DNA of 40,403 bases, taken from contig NZ_VLJP01000004.1 of assembly GCF_007829525.1 (NCBI RefSeq), forward strand, positions 109 through 40,511, in the 5' to 3' direction. Positions within the stretch are counted from its first letter, which is position 1; each line of letters starts with the position of its first letter. The notes under the pieces were generated by a model that was not told the DNA's origin, searched no databases, and saw only the letters and a program-made list of their open reading frames with translations. The DNA is from Mesorhizobium sp. J18 (GTDB taxonomy: Bacteria > Pseudomonadota > Alphaproteobacteria > Rhizobiales > Rhizobiaceae). Shown here one piece after another: positions 22,689 to 31,604 of the stretch. The position numbers were made by a program, and so were the translations under genes.

Positions 22689-25600
22689 GTGCAAGGCTGG
22701 GCCATAGGCATTATCGCGATCGCCTATGTCACGCTGCTGTTCGCCATAGCGAGCATCGGCGATCGCCGTGCCGCGGCTAACGGAAACATCCATTCGCGTC
22801 CCCTCATCTATTCCCTCAGCCTTGCCATCTATTGCACTTCCTGGACCTTCTTCGGATCGGTCGGACTGGCGACCGAACGCGGACTGGAGTTCCTGACGAT
22901 CTATATCGGGCCGATCCTGGTTTTCCTCTTCGGCTTTCCACTGCTCAAGCGCATCATCCGGCTCGCCAGGACCGAGAGGATCACCTCGATCGCTGACTTC
23001 CTCGCCGCGCGTTACGGGAAAAGCTTCGCCGTCGCTTCCATTGCGACGCTGATCGCGACCTTCGGAACGGTTCCCTATATCGCGCTCCAGCTCAAGGCGA
23101 TCTCCGATTCTGTGAGCCTGATGGTGAAGCATTATGACGGCGCGCCGCCTTCGATCGACTTCCTCATCGGCGACATCTCGCTCATCGTCGCGATATTGCT
23201 GGCGCTTTTCGCGGTGCTCTTCGGCACGCGCCATGCCGACGCAACGGAGCATCAGGACGGGCTGGTGCTGGCGGTGGCGGTGGAATCGATCGTCAAGCTT
23301 GCCGCTTTTCTTGCTGCCGGCATGGCGGTGAGCTTCTTCCTGTTTGCCAATCCGGCCGAGTTGATACGGTCCGTCAGCGCCAATCCCGCCGTCGTGGATG
23401 CTTTCAATTATCCGACATCGCTTGCCACCTGGATCGTGCTGACCACGCTCAGCGCCTTCGCGATCATCATGCTGCCGCGCCAGTTCTACGTCACCATAGT
23501 CGAAAACCGCGATCTAGCCGAACTGAAGAAAGCAAGCTGGATCTTTCCTCTCTACCTCGTTCTCATCAATCTCTTTGTGCTGCCAATCGCTTTTACCGGC
23601 ATGACGATGATCGGCGACCAGCGTCATGCAGATCTCTACGTGCTGGCTATACCACTCGCCGAGGGGCAAGAACTGCTGGCGCTTCTCGTCTTCATCGGCG
23701 GTCTTTCGGCCGCGACTGCGATGGTGGTGGTGGCCAGCGTGGCGCTCTCGATCATGATTTCCAATGATCTCGTCATCCCGCTTTTCGTGCGCCGGCTCCT
23801 CCGGCCCGACCGGCGAGAAAAGGAAGACTGGTCGGTGGTAATTCTCAATATCCGCCGCGCCGCAATCTTCCTCATACTGTTTGCAAGCTTTCTCTACTAT
23901 CGCGAGGCAACCAGCAATACGCGACTGGCTTCCATCGGCCTGATCTCCTTCGCCGCCATCGCACAATTCGCACCGGCTTTCTTTGGCGGCCTGATATGGC
24001 GGGGAGCCAACAGCCGTGGCGCCGTCCTGGGGATGTGCACCGGCTTCGGCATGTGGTTCTACACGCTTTTGTTCCCATCCCTGGCACCGCCGGATGCAGA
24101 TATCCTCCTGCACGGTCTTTTCGGGCTCGAGGCGCTGCGCCCGCAAGCGCTATTCGGCACCGTGGGCGAGCCGCTCAATCACGGCGTGTTCTGGAGCCTT
24201 TCGGTCAATACCCTGTTCTTTGTCCTCGGTTCGCTGTCGCGCGAAGCAATGCCTCTCGAAAGAATCCAGGCAGCCATTTTCGTGCCCCGCGACGTAAACC
24301 CGATGCCCAGTCTTCGACGGTTCCGCACAGCCGTGACGGTGGATGACCTGAAAGAGACGATCGCACGCTATCTCGGCGTCGAGCGGATGGAACGGTCCTT
24401 CCAGACTTTCGAGGCCAACAATGGCATTCGCCTGGACGGACACGCACAGGCAAGCATGCCGCTGATCAGGTTTTCCGAGCAGCTACTGGCAAGCGCGGTG
24501 GGCTCGTCCTCGGCCCGACTGATCCTGTCGCTCCTTCTCCAGCGCAACGACCGTTCGCCGCGTGAGGCCAAGCGCCTGCTCGATGACGCTTCCGAGGCGC
24601 TGCAGCAGAATCGCGACCTCTTGCAGACAGCACTCGACCAGATGGAGCAGGGTATCACGGTCTTCGATCGTGACTATCGCCTCATCTGCTGGAACCGGCG
24701 TTATCGCGCATTGTTCGAACTGCCCGACGAGATGGGCCAGGTCGGGGTCTCGCTCGATCAGATCCTCGACCATCTTGCAAAGCGAGGCGATCTGGAGCTG
24801 GGCACCGAGGCTGCAGTGCTCAACCGGTTCACGCCGTCGGACACGCCGTGGCAGATTGAACTCGTCAATAGCGGCCGCATCATAGAATTGCGTTCTAATG
24901 CAATGCCCGACGGCGGCATCGTGGCGACCTATACGGATATCACAGCACGCGTCGAGGCGGAGACGGCGCTCAAGCGTCTCAACGAAACCCTGGAGCAGCG
25001 GGTGAGCAGCCGCACCGCCGAACTGATGCGCGTCAACGAGGAACTCGCGCTCGCGCAAATGCTCGCCGACGAAGCAAATCTCGGCAAGACGCGCTTCCTG
25101 GCGGCGGTCGGCCATGACATCCTGCAGCCGCTGAACGCGGCCCGGCTCTATTGTTCCGCACTCAAGGAAAAGCTACGCGGGGGCGGAGAAAGCAATCTGA
25201 TCGTAAATATAGAATCTTCGCTCGATTCCGTTGACACCATTCTCAGTGCCGTGCTGGACATTTCGCGGCTCGATACCGGAGCATTCAAACCGAACGAAAC
25301 CACTTTCAGGCTGGATGCCCTTTTGAGACAGATCGGCACCGATTTCCAGCCTCTCGCAGCGTCGAAGAATCTTGATTTGCGGATCGTGCCTTCCTCCCTC
25401 GCCGTCAGAACCGACCGCAATCTCTTTCGCCGGTTGGTACAGAACCTCGTTTCCAACGCCATCAAATACACGCGCAAGGGCCGCGTTTTGATAGGCGTCA
25501 GGCGGCGTGGGGACCTCGTCGAACTACAGGTATTCGATACCGGCATCGGCATCGCGGAAAACGAGCTCAACACCGTATTCCGCGAATTCACCAGGCTGGA

Positions 25601-26174
25601 TGACGGCATGAGGGAAGCGGAAGGGCTGGGTCTCGGTCTATCCATCGTCGACCGTATCGCACGGGTCTTGCGGCGCGAAATACAGTTGCAATCGCGCCTG
25701 GGGTCCGGAACACGTTTCTCCGTGATCCTGCCGGTTACGGAAGCCATAGAAGCCATGCGGGCAGAAGGCATCCAGCCGCCCGTGCACGGCAACATGATGC
25801 TGAAGGGCATGAGCGTATTGTGCATAGACAACGACCCACGCATCCTCGATGGAATGCGGCTGCTTCTGGCCGGCTGGGGCTGCGAGGTCACCACCATTGC
25901 CGGTTCGTCAGATGCGGACGCGCTGGCGACCGCGCCGTCGCTCATACTTGCTGACTATCACCTCGACAGGGAAGATGGGCTGGAAGCGATCGCCAGGCTG
26001 CGCGCACGCTTCGGGTCGGATATCCCGGCGATCCTGATCACGGCAGACCGTTCGAACGAAGTGCGCAGGGCGGCAGAAAAAATGGGCATTCCCATCCTTA
26101 ACAAACCCGTGCGGCCGGCGGTTCTCAGAACCATCCTGACGCAACAGCGCAAAATGCCGGCTGCCGCCGAATGA
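22689..26174 (+). CDS. Hybrid sensor kinase with sodium/solute-symporter-like sensor, PAS and receiver domains
   Basis: The 1161-residue protein has, in order: about 500 residues of transmembrane helices of the SSS (Na+/solute symporter) family as in CbrA; a coiled linker; a PAS domain (MEQGITVFDRDYRLICWNRR); a second coiled segment; a HisKA domain with phospho-accepting His809 (VGHDILQPLNAARLY); an ATPase domain (NLVSNAIKYTRKGR, DTGIGI, GLGLGLSIVDRI); and a C-terminal receiver with Asp1089 (ILADYHLDREDG). The GTG at 22689 is favoured by GGGAGGG ten bases upstream; an ATG at 22656 would add 11 residues. Its stop directly touches the stop of a convergent LuxR-type regulator, its likely partner. 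The signal is unknown; transported or sensed small nutrients are inferred from SSS kinases. Confidence 0.93.
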   Translation: MQGWAIGIIAIAYVTLLFAIASIGDRRAAANGNIHSRPLIYSLSLAIYCTSWTFFGSVGLATERGLEFLTIYIGPILVFLFGFPLLKRIIRLARTERITSIADFLAARYGKSFAVASIATLIATFGTVPYIALQLKAISDSVSLMVKHYDGAPPSIDFLIGDISLIVAILLALFAVLFGTRHADATEHQDGLVLAVAVESIVKLAAFLAAGMAVSFFLFANPAELIRSVSANPAVVDAFNYPTSLATWIVLTTLSAFAIIMLPRQFYVTIVENRDLAELKKASWIFPLYLVLINLFVLPIAFTGMTMIGDQRHADLYVLAIPLAEGQELLALLVFIGGLSAATAMVVVASVALSIMISNDLVIPLFVRRLLRPDRREKEDWSVVILNIRRAAIFLILFASFLYYREATSNTRLASIGLISFAAIAQFAPAFFGGLIWRGANSRGAVLGMCTGFGMWFYTLLFPSLAPPDADILLHGLFGLEALRPQALFGTVGEPLNHGVFWSLSVNTLFFVLGSLSREAMPLERIQAAIFVPRDVNPMPSLRRFRTAVTVDDLKETIARYLGVERMERSFQTFEANNGIRLDGHAQASMPLIRFSEQLLASAVGSSSARLILSLLLQRNDRSPREAKRLLDDASEALQQNRDLLQTALDQMEQGITVFDRDYRLICWNRRYRALFELPDEMGQVGVSLDQILDHLAKRGDLELGTEAAVLNRFTPSDTPWQIELVNSGRIIELRSNAMPDGGIVATYTDITARVEAETALKRLNETLEQRVSSRTAELMRVNEELALAQMLADEANLGKTRFLAAVGHDILQPLNAARLYCSALKEKLRGGGESNLIVNIESSLDSVDTILSAVLDISRLDTGAFKPNETTFRLDALLRQIGTDFQPLAASKNLDLRIVPSSLAVRTDRNLFRRLVQNLVSNAIKYTRKGRVLIGVRRRGDLVELQVFDTGIGIAENELNTVFREFTRLDDGMREAEGLGLGLSIVDRIARVLRREIQLQSRLGSGTRFSVILPVTEAIEAMRAEGIQPPVHGNMMLKGMSVLCIDNDPRILDGMRLLLAGWGCEVTTIAGSSDADALATAPSLILADYHLDREDGLEAIARLRARFGSDIPAILITADRSNEVRRAAEKMGIPILNKPVRPAVLRTILTQQRKMPAAAE

Positions 26175-26834
26175 CTATCTTGCGACAAGTAGCTTGTCGC
26201 CGCTGATACGCGAAAGGCGAATGACGGCCTGTGTGCGGCTATCCACGCCCAGCTTCTGCAGAATCGCGGAGACATGCGCTTTGATGGTCGCCTCCGAAAC
26301 ATTGAGTTCATAGGCGATCTGTTTGTTCAGAAGGCCTTCCGCCAGCATGGCGAGCACGCGCGCTTGTTGCGGCGTGAGCGTCTGGATACGCTGGACCAGG
26401 TCGGAAATCTCGTGATCGCTCTCGACGCCGAATTCGATCCCTTCCGGCACATAGATCTCCCCGTCGAGCATAAGCCTGACAGCCTGTCGAATCTCATCCA
26501 TTCCCGCCGACTTGGGGATGAAACCCGAAGCACCAAGATCGAGTGCCCGGCGTATGGTTTCGCCATCGTCATAAGCTGAGATGACGGCAATCGGTGTGGT
26601 CGAATGGATGCCACGCAACGCGATGAAGCCAGAAAGGCCTCGGGTGCCGGGCATGGCCAGATCGAGGAGTACAAGGTCTATCTCCTCATTTTCCGTCATT
26701 AGTGCCCTGACGCTGTCGAAATCGCCAGCTTCCAGAATTTCAGAGCCTCCGCCGATCCCGGAGAGCGCCTCCCTGAGCGCGCCGCGAAAGAGGGGATGAT
26801 CATCGGCGATCACAAATCTGTAGCTTGACGGCAA
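26175..26834 (-). CDS. LuxR/NarL-family response regulator
   Basis: The 219-residue regulator has a receiver domain (FVIADDHPLFRGALREAL, phospho-acceptor Asp in VLLDLAMPG, KS in GFIPKSAGMDEI) and a C-terminal LuxR helix-turn-helix (LTPQQARVLAMLAEGLLNKQ, then VSEATIKAHVSAILQKLGV). A TTG at 26834 is chosen as start because AGGGAGG lies 5 bases upstream and it gives the usual family length; ATGs at 26861 or a codon at 26894 would extend it. Its TAG is directly adjacent to the TGA of the convergent hybrid kinase, a likely two-component pair. Confidence 0.92.
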   Translation of the reverse strand: MPSSYRFVIADDHPLFRGALREALSGIGGGSEILEAGDFDSVRALMTENEEIDLVLLDLAMPGTRGLSGFIALRGIHSTTPIAVISAYDDGETIRRALDLGASGFIPKSAGMDEIRQAVRLMLDGEIYVPEGIEFGVESDHEISDLVQRIQTLTPQQARVLAMLAEGLLNKQIAYELNVSEATIKAHVSAILQKLGVDSRTQAVIRLSRISGDKLLVAR

Positions 26835-27020
26835 GCCATCCTCCCTTTGATCCCGCCGCATGTGTTTGTTCTGATCGAGCAACGGGACGAACACGCGGAT
26901 TATGCGCCGCAGCAGGCGGTTTTCAAGATGAAAGCGACAGGCTTGATCCAGCTATGGATTTCCGGCCGTGGATAATGCAAAGCTTCGCGCCCCTCCTCCA
27001 ATTTTACAGGACCGTTCGAC

Positions 27021-27869
27021 TTGCAAGATATGCTGGAAACGCACCGATCCTTTGTCAATTCATGGGAATCCGACGAAAATGACCATATGAACGTGCAGTT
27101 CTATTTCAGGCGTTTTGACGAGGCAGCACGGATTTTCAGTCTTCTTTCAGCGGAGGGCGCGCAGCAAACGACGCTGCCACGCGACCGGCATGTCAGATAT
27201 CATGCGGAACTCCACGCGGGCGCGCGGACCCTTGTCCGCTCCGCTGTGATAGCGGGCGGATATTATAACGGCCGCGTCGTTCATTTGCTGGAAAATGCCG
27301 AGACCGGCGCGCTTGCCGCCATCGCGCTCGAGGCCACGTCCGGCCTTGCTTACAGGCACCAGATTTCGCCCGAACAGGCCGAAGCCGCGCTGCCGCGCAG
27401 CGCCGGCAGTGATCCGTTGCAGCCGATCGCCGCGGATCGGATCCTCGCGGAAGGTGGCCTGCTTGCCAATGCATCCGTGGTGAGTCCCGCCGAGTGCGAC
27501 GTCGATGGCGAGATGAATGCACAATACTATATCGCTCGCTTTTCCGATGCCGCTCCGCATGTATGGGCTTGCGCCGGTCTCGATACCAGCTGGCTGCGCG
27601 AGCGCGGACTGGGGCGCGTCGCGGTTGAAATGAAAATCACCCACCATCTTCCCGCTCGAGCCGGGGAAGCGATCGCGCTTTATTCCGTCCCCAGGATCAA
27701 TGGCGCAAAGACCTTGCTGCTGCGGCACGAGATTGTGCGGATAGCCGACCGGGAACCGATCGCCAGCGGAGAGGTGGTCGTGCTCATGCTCGACCTGAAA
27801 ACGCGACGTTCGCAGGCATTGCCCGATGCACTGGTCGAGCGCATGGGCACAAAACCCGCCTCGGACTAA
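27021..27869 (+). CDS. Double-hotdog acyl-CoA thioesterase-like protein
   Basis: The 282-residue protein contains two hotdog domains of the 4HBT type. The first begins SWESDENDHMNVQFYFRRFDEA and the second DVDGEMNAQYYIARFSDAA; both keep the D-x-x-x-H/E-M-N-x-x-Y signature of thioesterase active sites (the second has Glu for His). Such proteins hydrolyse acyl- or carnitine-type thioesters in the cytoplasm. A TTG start at 27021 is preferred because AGGA lies 9 bases upstream; an ATG at 27030 is the alternative. The stop overlaps the convergent next gene by 4 bases. The substrate cannot be read from the sequence. Confidence 0.83.
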   Translation: MQDMLETHRSFVNSWESDENDHMNVQFYFRRFDEAARIFSLLSAEGAQQTTLPRDRHVRYHAELHAGARTLVRSAVIAGGYYNGRVVHLLENAETGALAAIALEATSGLAYRHQISPEQAEAALPRSAGSDPLQPIAADRILAEGGLLANASVVSPAECDVDGEMNAQYYIARFSDAAPHVWACAGLDTSWLRERGLGRVAVEMKITHHLPARAGEAIALYSVPRINGAKTLLLRHEIVRIADREPIASGEVVVLMLDLKTRRSQALPDALVERMGTKPASD

Positions 27870-28306
27870 GTGCGATCCTGCGTCGGCGGTGCAGGCTCCT
27901 CTTCCTGACGGAACTCCCGCTCCAGATCCCTCGCAATATCCATGAAACGTCGGAAGAAGCGCTCCATCAGCCCCAGCGTCTTCTCGACCTCCTCGTCGGA
28001 AGGCAGGTCTTCACTCTTCGCCGCGGCGCCGCCTTCTTCCAGCGCAGCGATCCGATCCTCCAGCGCATCGAGGCGGGACTGGAGGGAGTCGATCTCGTCC
28101 TGATAAGCCTGACGTTCTTCCGTCGCCAGCCTGCAAACCAGCTGGCCGTTGCTTTCAGTGCAGGTCGATATCTGGCCCGTTCGCGTATCCATGCGGACAT
28201 AGCCGTTTTCCGTTCTCTCGATAGTATAGTGTTCGGTTTCCTGCGCCGGAGCGGCAACGGCCGTTCCGACGAGCAAAATGGCCGCAGCCGGAATGATATT
28301 TCGCAT
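27866..28306 (-). CDS. Secreted coiled-coil protein of unknown function
   Basis: The 146-residue product starts with a Sec signal (MRNIIPAAAILLVGTAVAAP, likely cut after AAPA-Q). Next comes a small domain with two cysteines (YVRMDTRTGQISTCTESNGQ then LVCRL), a heptad-like coiled coil (YQDEIDSLQSRLDALEDRIA) and an acidic/basic helical tail ending EEEPAPPTQDRT. GGGAG lies 8 bases before the ATG at 28306. The combination is common in rhizobial periplasmic hypotheticals. It overlaps the stop of the thioesterase gene and is divergent from the DUF952 gene. Confidence 0.75.
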   Translation of the reverse strand: MRNIIPAAAILLVGTAVAAPAQETEHYTIERTENGYVRMDTRTGQISTCTESNGQLVCRLATEERQAYQDEIDSLQSRLDALEDRIAALEEGGAAAKSEDLPSDEEVEKTLGLMERFFRRFMDIARDLEREFRQEEEPAPPTQDRT

Positions 28307-28417
28307 CTGCATCGCTCCCAGCATGATCACCGATATGTTGCAGCCGATTGCGCCATAATTTCGATTGCGACCGCATCGGCACTTTCGCCGATCCGGCGTT
28401 GCGACTATAGCCGGACC

Positions 28418-28765
28418 ATGACGACACTCATCTACAAGATCTGCACGAAGGCCTTGTGGCGGCAGGCCGAAGAGGACGGTATTTTCCGGGGTGCTCCGGT
28501 CGATGTCGAGGATGGCTATATCCATTTCTCGACCGCCGCGCAGGTCAGGGAGACGGCGGCCAAGCATTTTGGCGGACAGAGCGGTCTGGTGCTCGTCGCT
28601 GTTGACGCGGAAGCCCTCGGCGATGACCTCAGATATGAAGTGTCACGCGGCGGCGCGCTGTTTCCGCATCTTTATGCGCCGCTGCCGCTTAGTGCGGTGC
28701 GCTGGGCCGTACCCTTGCCGCTCGACAAGAACGGGCTGCATGTCTTTCCGGATCTCGCCGCATGA
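28418..28765 (+). CDS. DUF952 family protein
   Basis: The 115-residue protein shows the DUF952 pattern: IYKICTKALWRQAEEDG, the HFSTAAQVRETAAKHF core with Asp-Gly-Tyr-Ile-His before it, and the closing FPHLYAPLPLSAV. The family is small, cytoplasmic and of unknown function, structurally related to a glutathione-S-transferase-like or ADP-ribosyl fold according to annotations. It overlaps pyrD by ATGA (28762-28765), which indicates translational coupling, an arrangement frequent in rhizobia. A longer frame from 28229 lacks a ribosome-binding site. Confidence 0.88.
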   Translation: MTTLIYKICTKALWRQAEEDGIFRGAPVDVEDGYIHFSTAAQVRETAAKHFGGQSGLVLVAVDAEALGDDLRYEVSRGGALFPHLYAPLPLSAVRWAVPLPLDKNGLHVFPDLAA

Positions 28766-29841
28766 TGCGCCTTTTCGATGCAGCCGCACGGGGAGTGCTG
28801 TTTTCCTTTGATCCGGAGACGGCGCACGGTCTTTCCATCGCTGCGCTGAAAACAGGCTTCCCCGTCTGCCGTCCGCCCAGACCAAGCACCCGACTGGCAA
28901 CGACCGTGGCCGGCATCGCCTTCCCGAACCCGATCGGCATGGCGGCCGGCTATGACAAGAATGGCGAGGTGCCGGACGCCCTGTTAGCGCTCGGCTTCGG
29001 CTTTGCCGAATGCGGGACGGTGACGCCGCTGCCCCAACCGGGCAATCCGCGTCCGCGCATTTTCAGGCTGGAAGCGCATGAAGGTGTCATCAACCGGCTC
29101 GGCTTCAACAATGAGGGCAATCAGCCCTGCCTGGAGCGCCTGAAAGCGCGCAATGGCCGTCCGGGCATCGTCGGGGTCAATATCGGCGCCAATAAGGACA
29201 GCGCCGACCGGATCGCCGATTACGAGGCCGGCGTGCGGACTTTCGCCGGCATTGCTTCCTATCTGACGGTGAACATCTCCTCGCCCAACACCGCCGGCCT
29301 GCGCAATCTGCAGGACCGGGACAATCTTTCCGAACTGCTGAATCGGGTCGTCGCAGCAAGAAGTGAGACTGGGGCGCAGGTTCCGATTTTCCTCAAGATC
29401 GCGCCGGATCTCGATGACGAAGCACTCGGCGATATTGCCCGCATCGTGAAGGAATACAGGCTGGACGGGCTCATCGTCTCCAATACCACCCTTTCCAGGC
29501 ATAATGTCTCCGGTCCATATGCGCAGGAAGCTGGCGGTCTTTCCGGGCGGCCTCTCTTCGAGCAGTCGACGATCATGCTGGCGAGAATGCGCCTGCTGGC
29601 CGGGCCCGACCTGCCTCTGATCGGGGTCGGTGGTGTAAATTCCGCCGAAACAGCACTCGAAAAGATCCGTGCCGGAGCCGATCTGGTGCAGCTCTATACC
29701 GGTATGATCTATGCCGGCCCGTCCCTTCCCGGCCGGATCCTGCGCGGGATGGAAGCTTTCATGCGCACCGAAAGAATCGAGAATCTGCGGCAGATTCGAG
29801 ATAGCCGAGCCGGCTTCTGGGCAGAACGCAAGGCGGATTAA
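28762..29841 (+). CDS. pyrD: Dihydroorotate dehydrogenase (quinone), class 2
   Basis: The 359-residue flavoenzyme oxidises dihydroorotate to orotate in pyrimidine synthesis, passing electrons to quinone at the inner membrane. It has FMN-site motifs PNPIGMAAGYDKNGE, CGTVTPLPQPGNPRPRIFR, INRLGFNNEG, the class 2 catalytic serine region VNISSPNTAGLRNLQ, FLKIAPDL and GVGGVNSAETALEKIRAGA. The ~50-residue N-terminal helix characteristic of membrane-associated class 2 enzymes is present. It is coupled to the DUF952 gene. The stop TAA lies inside TTAA shared with the stop of the convergent MATE gene. Confidence 0.97.
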   Translation: MMRLFDAAARGVLFSFDPETAHGLSIAALKTGFPVCRPPRPSTRLATTVAGIAFPNPIGMAAGYDKNGEVPDALLALGFGFAECGTVTPLPQPGNPRPRIFRLEAHEGVINRLGFNNEGNQPCLERLKARNGRPGIVGVNIGANKDSADRIADYEAGVRTFAGIASYLTVNISSPNTAGLRNLQDRDNLSELLNRVVAARSETGAQVPIFLKIAPDLDDEALGDIARIVKEYRLDGLIVSNTTLSRHNVSGPYAQEAGGLSGRPLFEQSTIMLARMRLLAGPDLPLIGVGGVNSAETALEKIRAGADLVQLYTGMIYAGPSLPGRILRGMEAFMRTERIENLRQIRDSRAGFWAERKAD

Positions 29842-31187
29842 CTTTCCCGGAAGACCACCTGCCGCCGCGACGGCAGCACAGCAAGCAGGCTCAGACCGCG
29901 CACGATCAGGAATATGTGGAGCGCAATCCAGAGTCCCGTATTGCCGAATGCAGCGGCGAGGCCATAAAGGCAGGCGAGATAGACGCCAAGCGACAACAGC
30001 ATCATGTTGCGCATGTCGCGCGACCATGTGGCGCCGATGAACACGCCGTCCATCTGGAAAGCCAGAACGCCACTGACACCTGTCAGCGCGGCAAAGGGAA
30101 GATAGCGGATCGCCATGTCCCTCACCTCCTCGGCATTCGTCATGAAGGAGACAAGCGCTTCACCAAAGAAGAGGCAGATGGCGGCGGCTGCAAAGGCGAG
30201 GGCAAAGCCCCAACCGGCCGTCAGCCAAATAGTCTTGTCGAAAGCTGGCCTGTAGTGCGCTCCCACGGAGCGGCCGGCCAGTTGCTCGGCGGCGCTGGCG
30301 AAACCATCCAGGAAATAGCTGGACACGAGGAAGAAGTTCAGCAGAACTGCATTGGCGGCGAGCGTCTCTGTACCGAGTTGAGCGCCCTGGCGTGTGAAGA
30401 GTGCGAAGGCCGCCAGCAGGGAGAACGAACGGATCACGATGTCCCTGTTCATCGCGAACATGCGCCTGACAGGTTCCAGATCGAAAACGCGCCTAAGCGC
30501 CAGCGGCGGAGCGTGGCGGAAACGCGTGAGCACAACTGCCATTCCGAAAATGGCGCCGACCAGTTCGCCTCCGACCGTTCCCCAGGCAACGCCCTCGATC
30601 CCCCAGCCGAGAACCAGGCCGAGATAGATCGACAGGACGATATTGGTACCGTTGAGGACCGCCTGCAGCAGCAGGCCGAGAACACCTTCACCCCGCCCCA
30701 GCACATAGCCGAGAACGGAATAATTCACGAGCGTCAGAGGCGCGGCCAGCATGCGGATCGCGATATATGTCTGCATCGCTTCTGCCACGCGCGGTTCCGG
30801 ATCGACGAACAGCTTGCCGCCGCCGGCGATCAACGGTGCGAGCAGGATCAGCAGGATACCGAGCACAACTGCAACGAGAAAGGCACGCCAGAAGACGGCC
30901 TGCTCTTCCGCCGTATCGCCGCTGCCGAAGGCCTGGGCGACGAGACCGGTGGTCCCGGAACGCAGAAAATTGAATGTCGTGAAAACAACATCGAAAACGA
31001 CCGCGCCGGCGGCCAAACCGCCGAGAAGGGCAGCATCGCCGAATTGGCCTACTACGGCCATGTCTGTGACGCCGAGCAGAGGCGTGGTCAGAAAGCCCAG
31101 CGTCATGGGCACGGAAATCGCCAGTACGCTGCGATGTGTGACCTCGAAAGGGCGGACGGAAGGGAGTTGCTGGCGTACCTGATCCAC
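29838..31187 (-). CDS. MATE-family efflux transporter (DinF-like)
   Basis: The 449-residue membrane protein has twelve hydrophobic segments and MATE features in both halves: SVPMTLGFLTTPLLGVTDMA, FNFLRSGTTGLVAQAFGSGD, and in the second half GAQLGTETLAANAVLLNF with DGFASAAEQLAGRSVGA. These exporters expel drugs or metabolites in exchange for protons or sodium. The sequence resembles the DinF branch. The start is a GTG with AGGA ~8 bases upstream. The stop overlaps the pyrD stop within TTAA. The substrate is unknown. Confidence 0.9.
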   Translation of the reverse strand: MDQVRQQLPSVRPFEVTHRSVLAISVPMTLGFLTTPLLGVTDMAVVGQFGDAALLGGLAAGAVVFDVVFTTFNFLRSGTTGLVAQAFGSGDTAEEQAVFWRAFLVAVVLGILLILLAPLIAGGGKLFVDPEPRVAEAMQTYIAIRMLAAPLTLVNYSVLGYVLGRGEGVLGLLLQAVLNGTNIVLSIYLGLVLGWGIEGVAWGTVGGELVGAIFGMAVVLTRFRHAPPLALRRVFDLEPVRRMFAMNRDIVIRSFSLLAAFALFTRQGAQLGTETLAANAVLLNFFLVSSYFLDGFASAAEQLAGRSVGAHYRPAFDKTIWLTAGWGFALAFAAAAICLFFGEALVSFMTNAEEVRDMAIRYLPFAALTGVSGVLAFQMDGVFIGATWSRDMRNMMLLSLGVYLACLYGLAAAFGNTGLWIALHIFLIVRGLSLLAVLPSRRQVVFRES

Positions 31188-31285
31188 GTCTGTATCCTGG
31201 GACGAATGGGGCTACCGAAGAGGCCACAGATCCGTATGGAAACGGATCATGTCGCCCGCAACGGCCGCCGGCCGCATCCAATCTG

Positions 31286-31549
31286 CTATTTGCGGTAGCT
31301 CAGGAGCCGCAGGATAAGGAAGGCCGGAATGACGATCACTGCGCCAAGCAGGATATAGCCGAGGAAGCGGTCTATCGCGGCAAAGCCCAGATTCCAGATG
31401 CGCAAGAGGCCGTCCCGTATGCCATAGAGGACATCGAAGGGAGACCAGTCGAAAGCCGCCATGATCATGCCGACGATGAAGGACAGGACGAGCAGCTTCA
31501 GCGCTATTCGCAGCGGACTGTCGCCGAGGAAGCGGGTTATGGCCGACAA
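31286..31549 (-). CDS. Small integral membrane protein, DUF6460-like
   Basis: The 87-residue protein has two membrane helices (LKLLVLSFIVGMIMAAF and FLGYILLGAVIVIPAFLILR) flanking a conserved middle WSPFDVLYGIRDGLLRIWNLG, as in small rhizobial membrane proteins of unknown function. No ATG is present near the conserved start. A TTG at 31549 with AAGGAG nine bases upstream best fits the family start (SAITRFLGDSPLRIALK). The frame is open to 31687. It stands between kpsT and the MATE gene on the same strand. Confidence 0.75.
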   Translation of the reverse strand: MSAITRFLGDSPLRIALKLLVLSFIVGMIMAAFDWSPFDVLYGIRDGLLRIWNLGFAAIDRFLGYILLGAVIVIPAFLILRLLSYRK

Positions 31550-31604
31550 CGGGCACACTCCTTTGCCGTTTTCGCACCCCAGATACGCGCTCAACCGTCC
31601 CGAT

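Noticed and set aside
29916-31298. 460-codon plus-strand frame opposite the MATE gene
   Set aside because: Composition is typical of an antisense shadow; the opposite strand encodes an obvious transporter.
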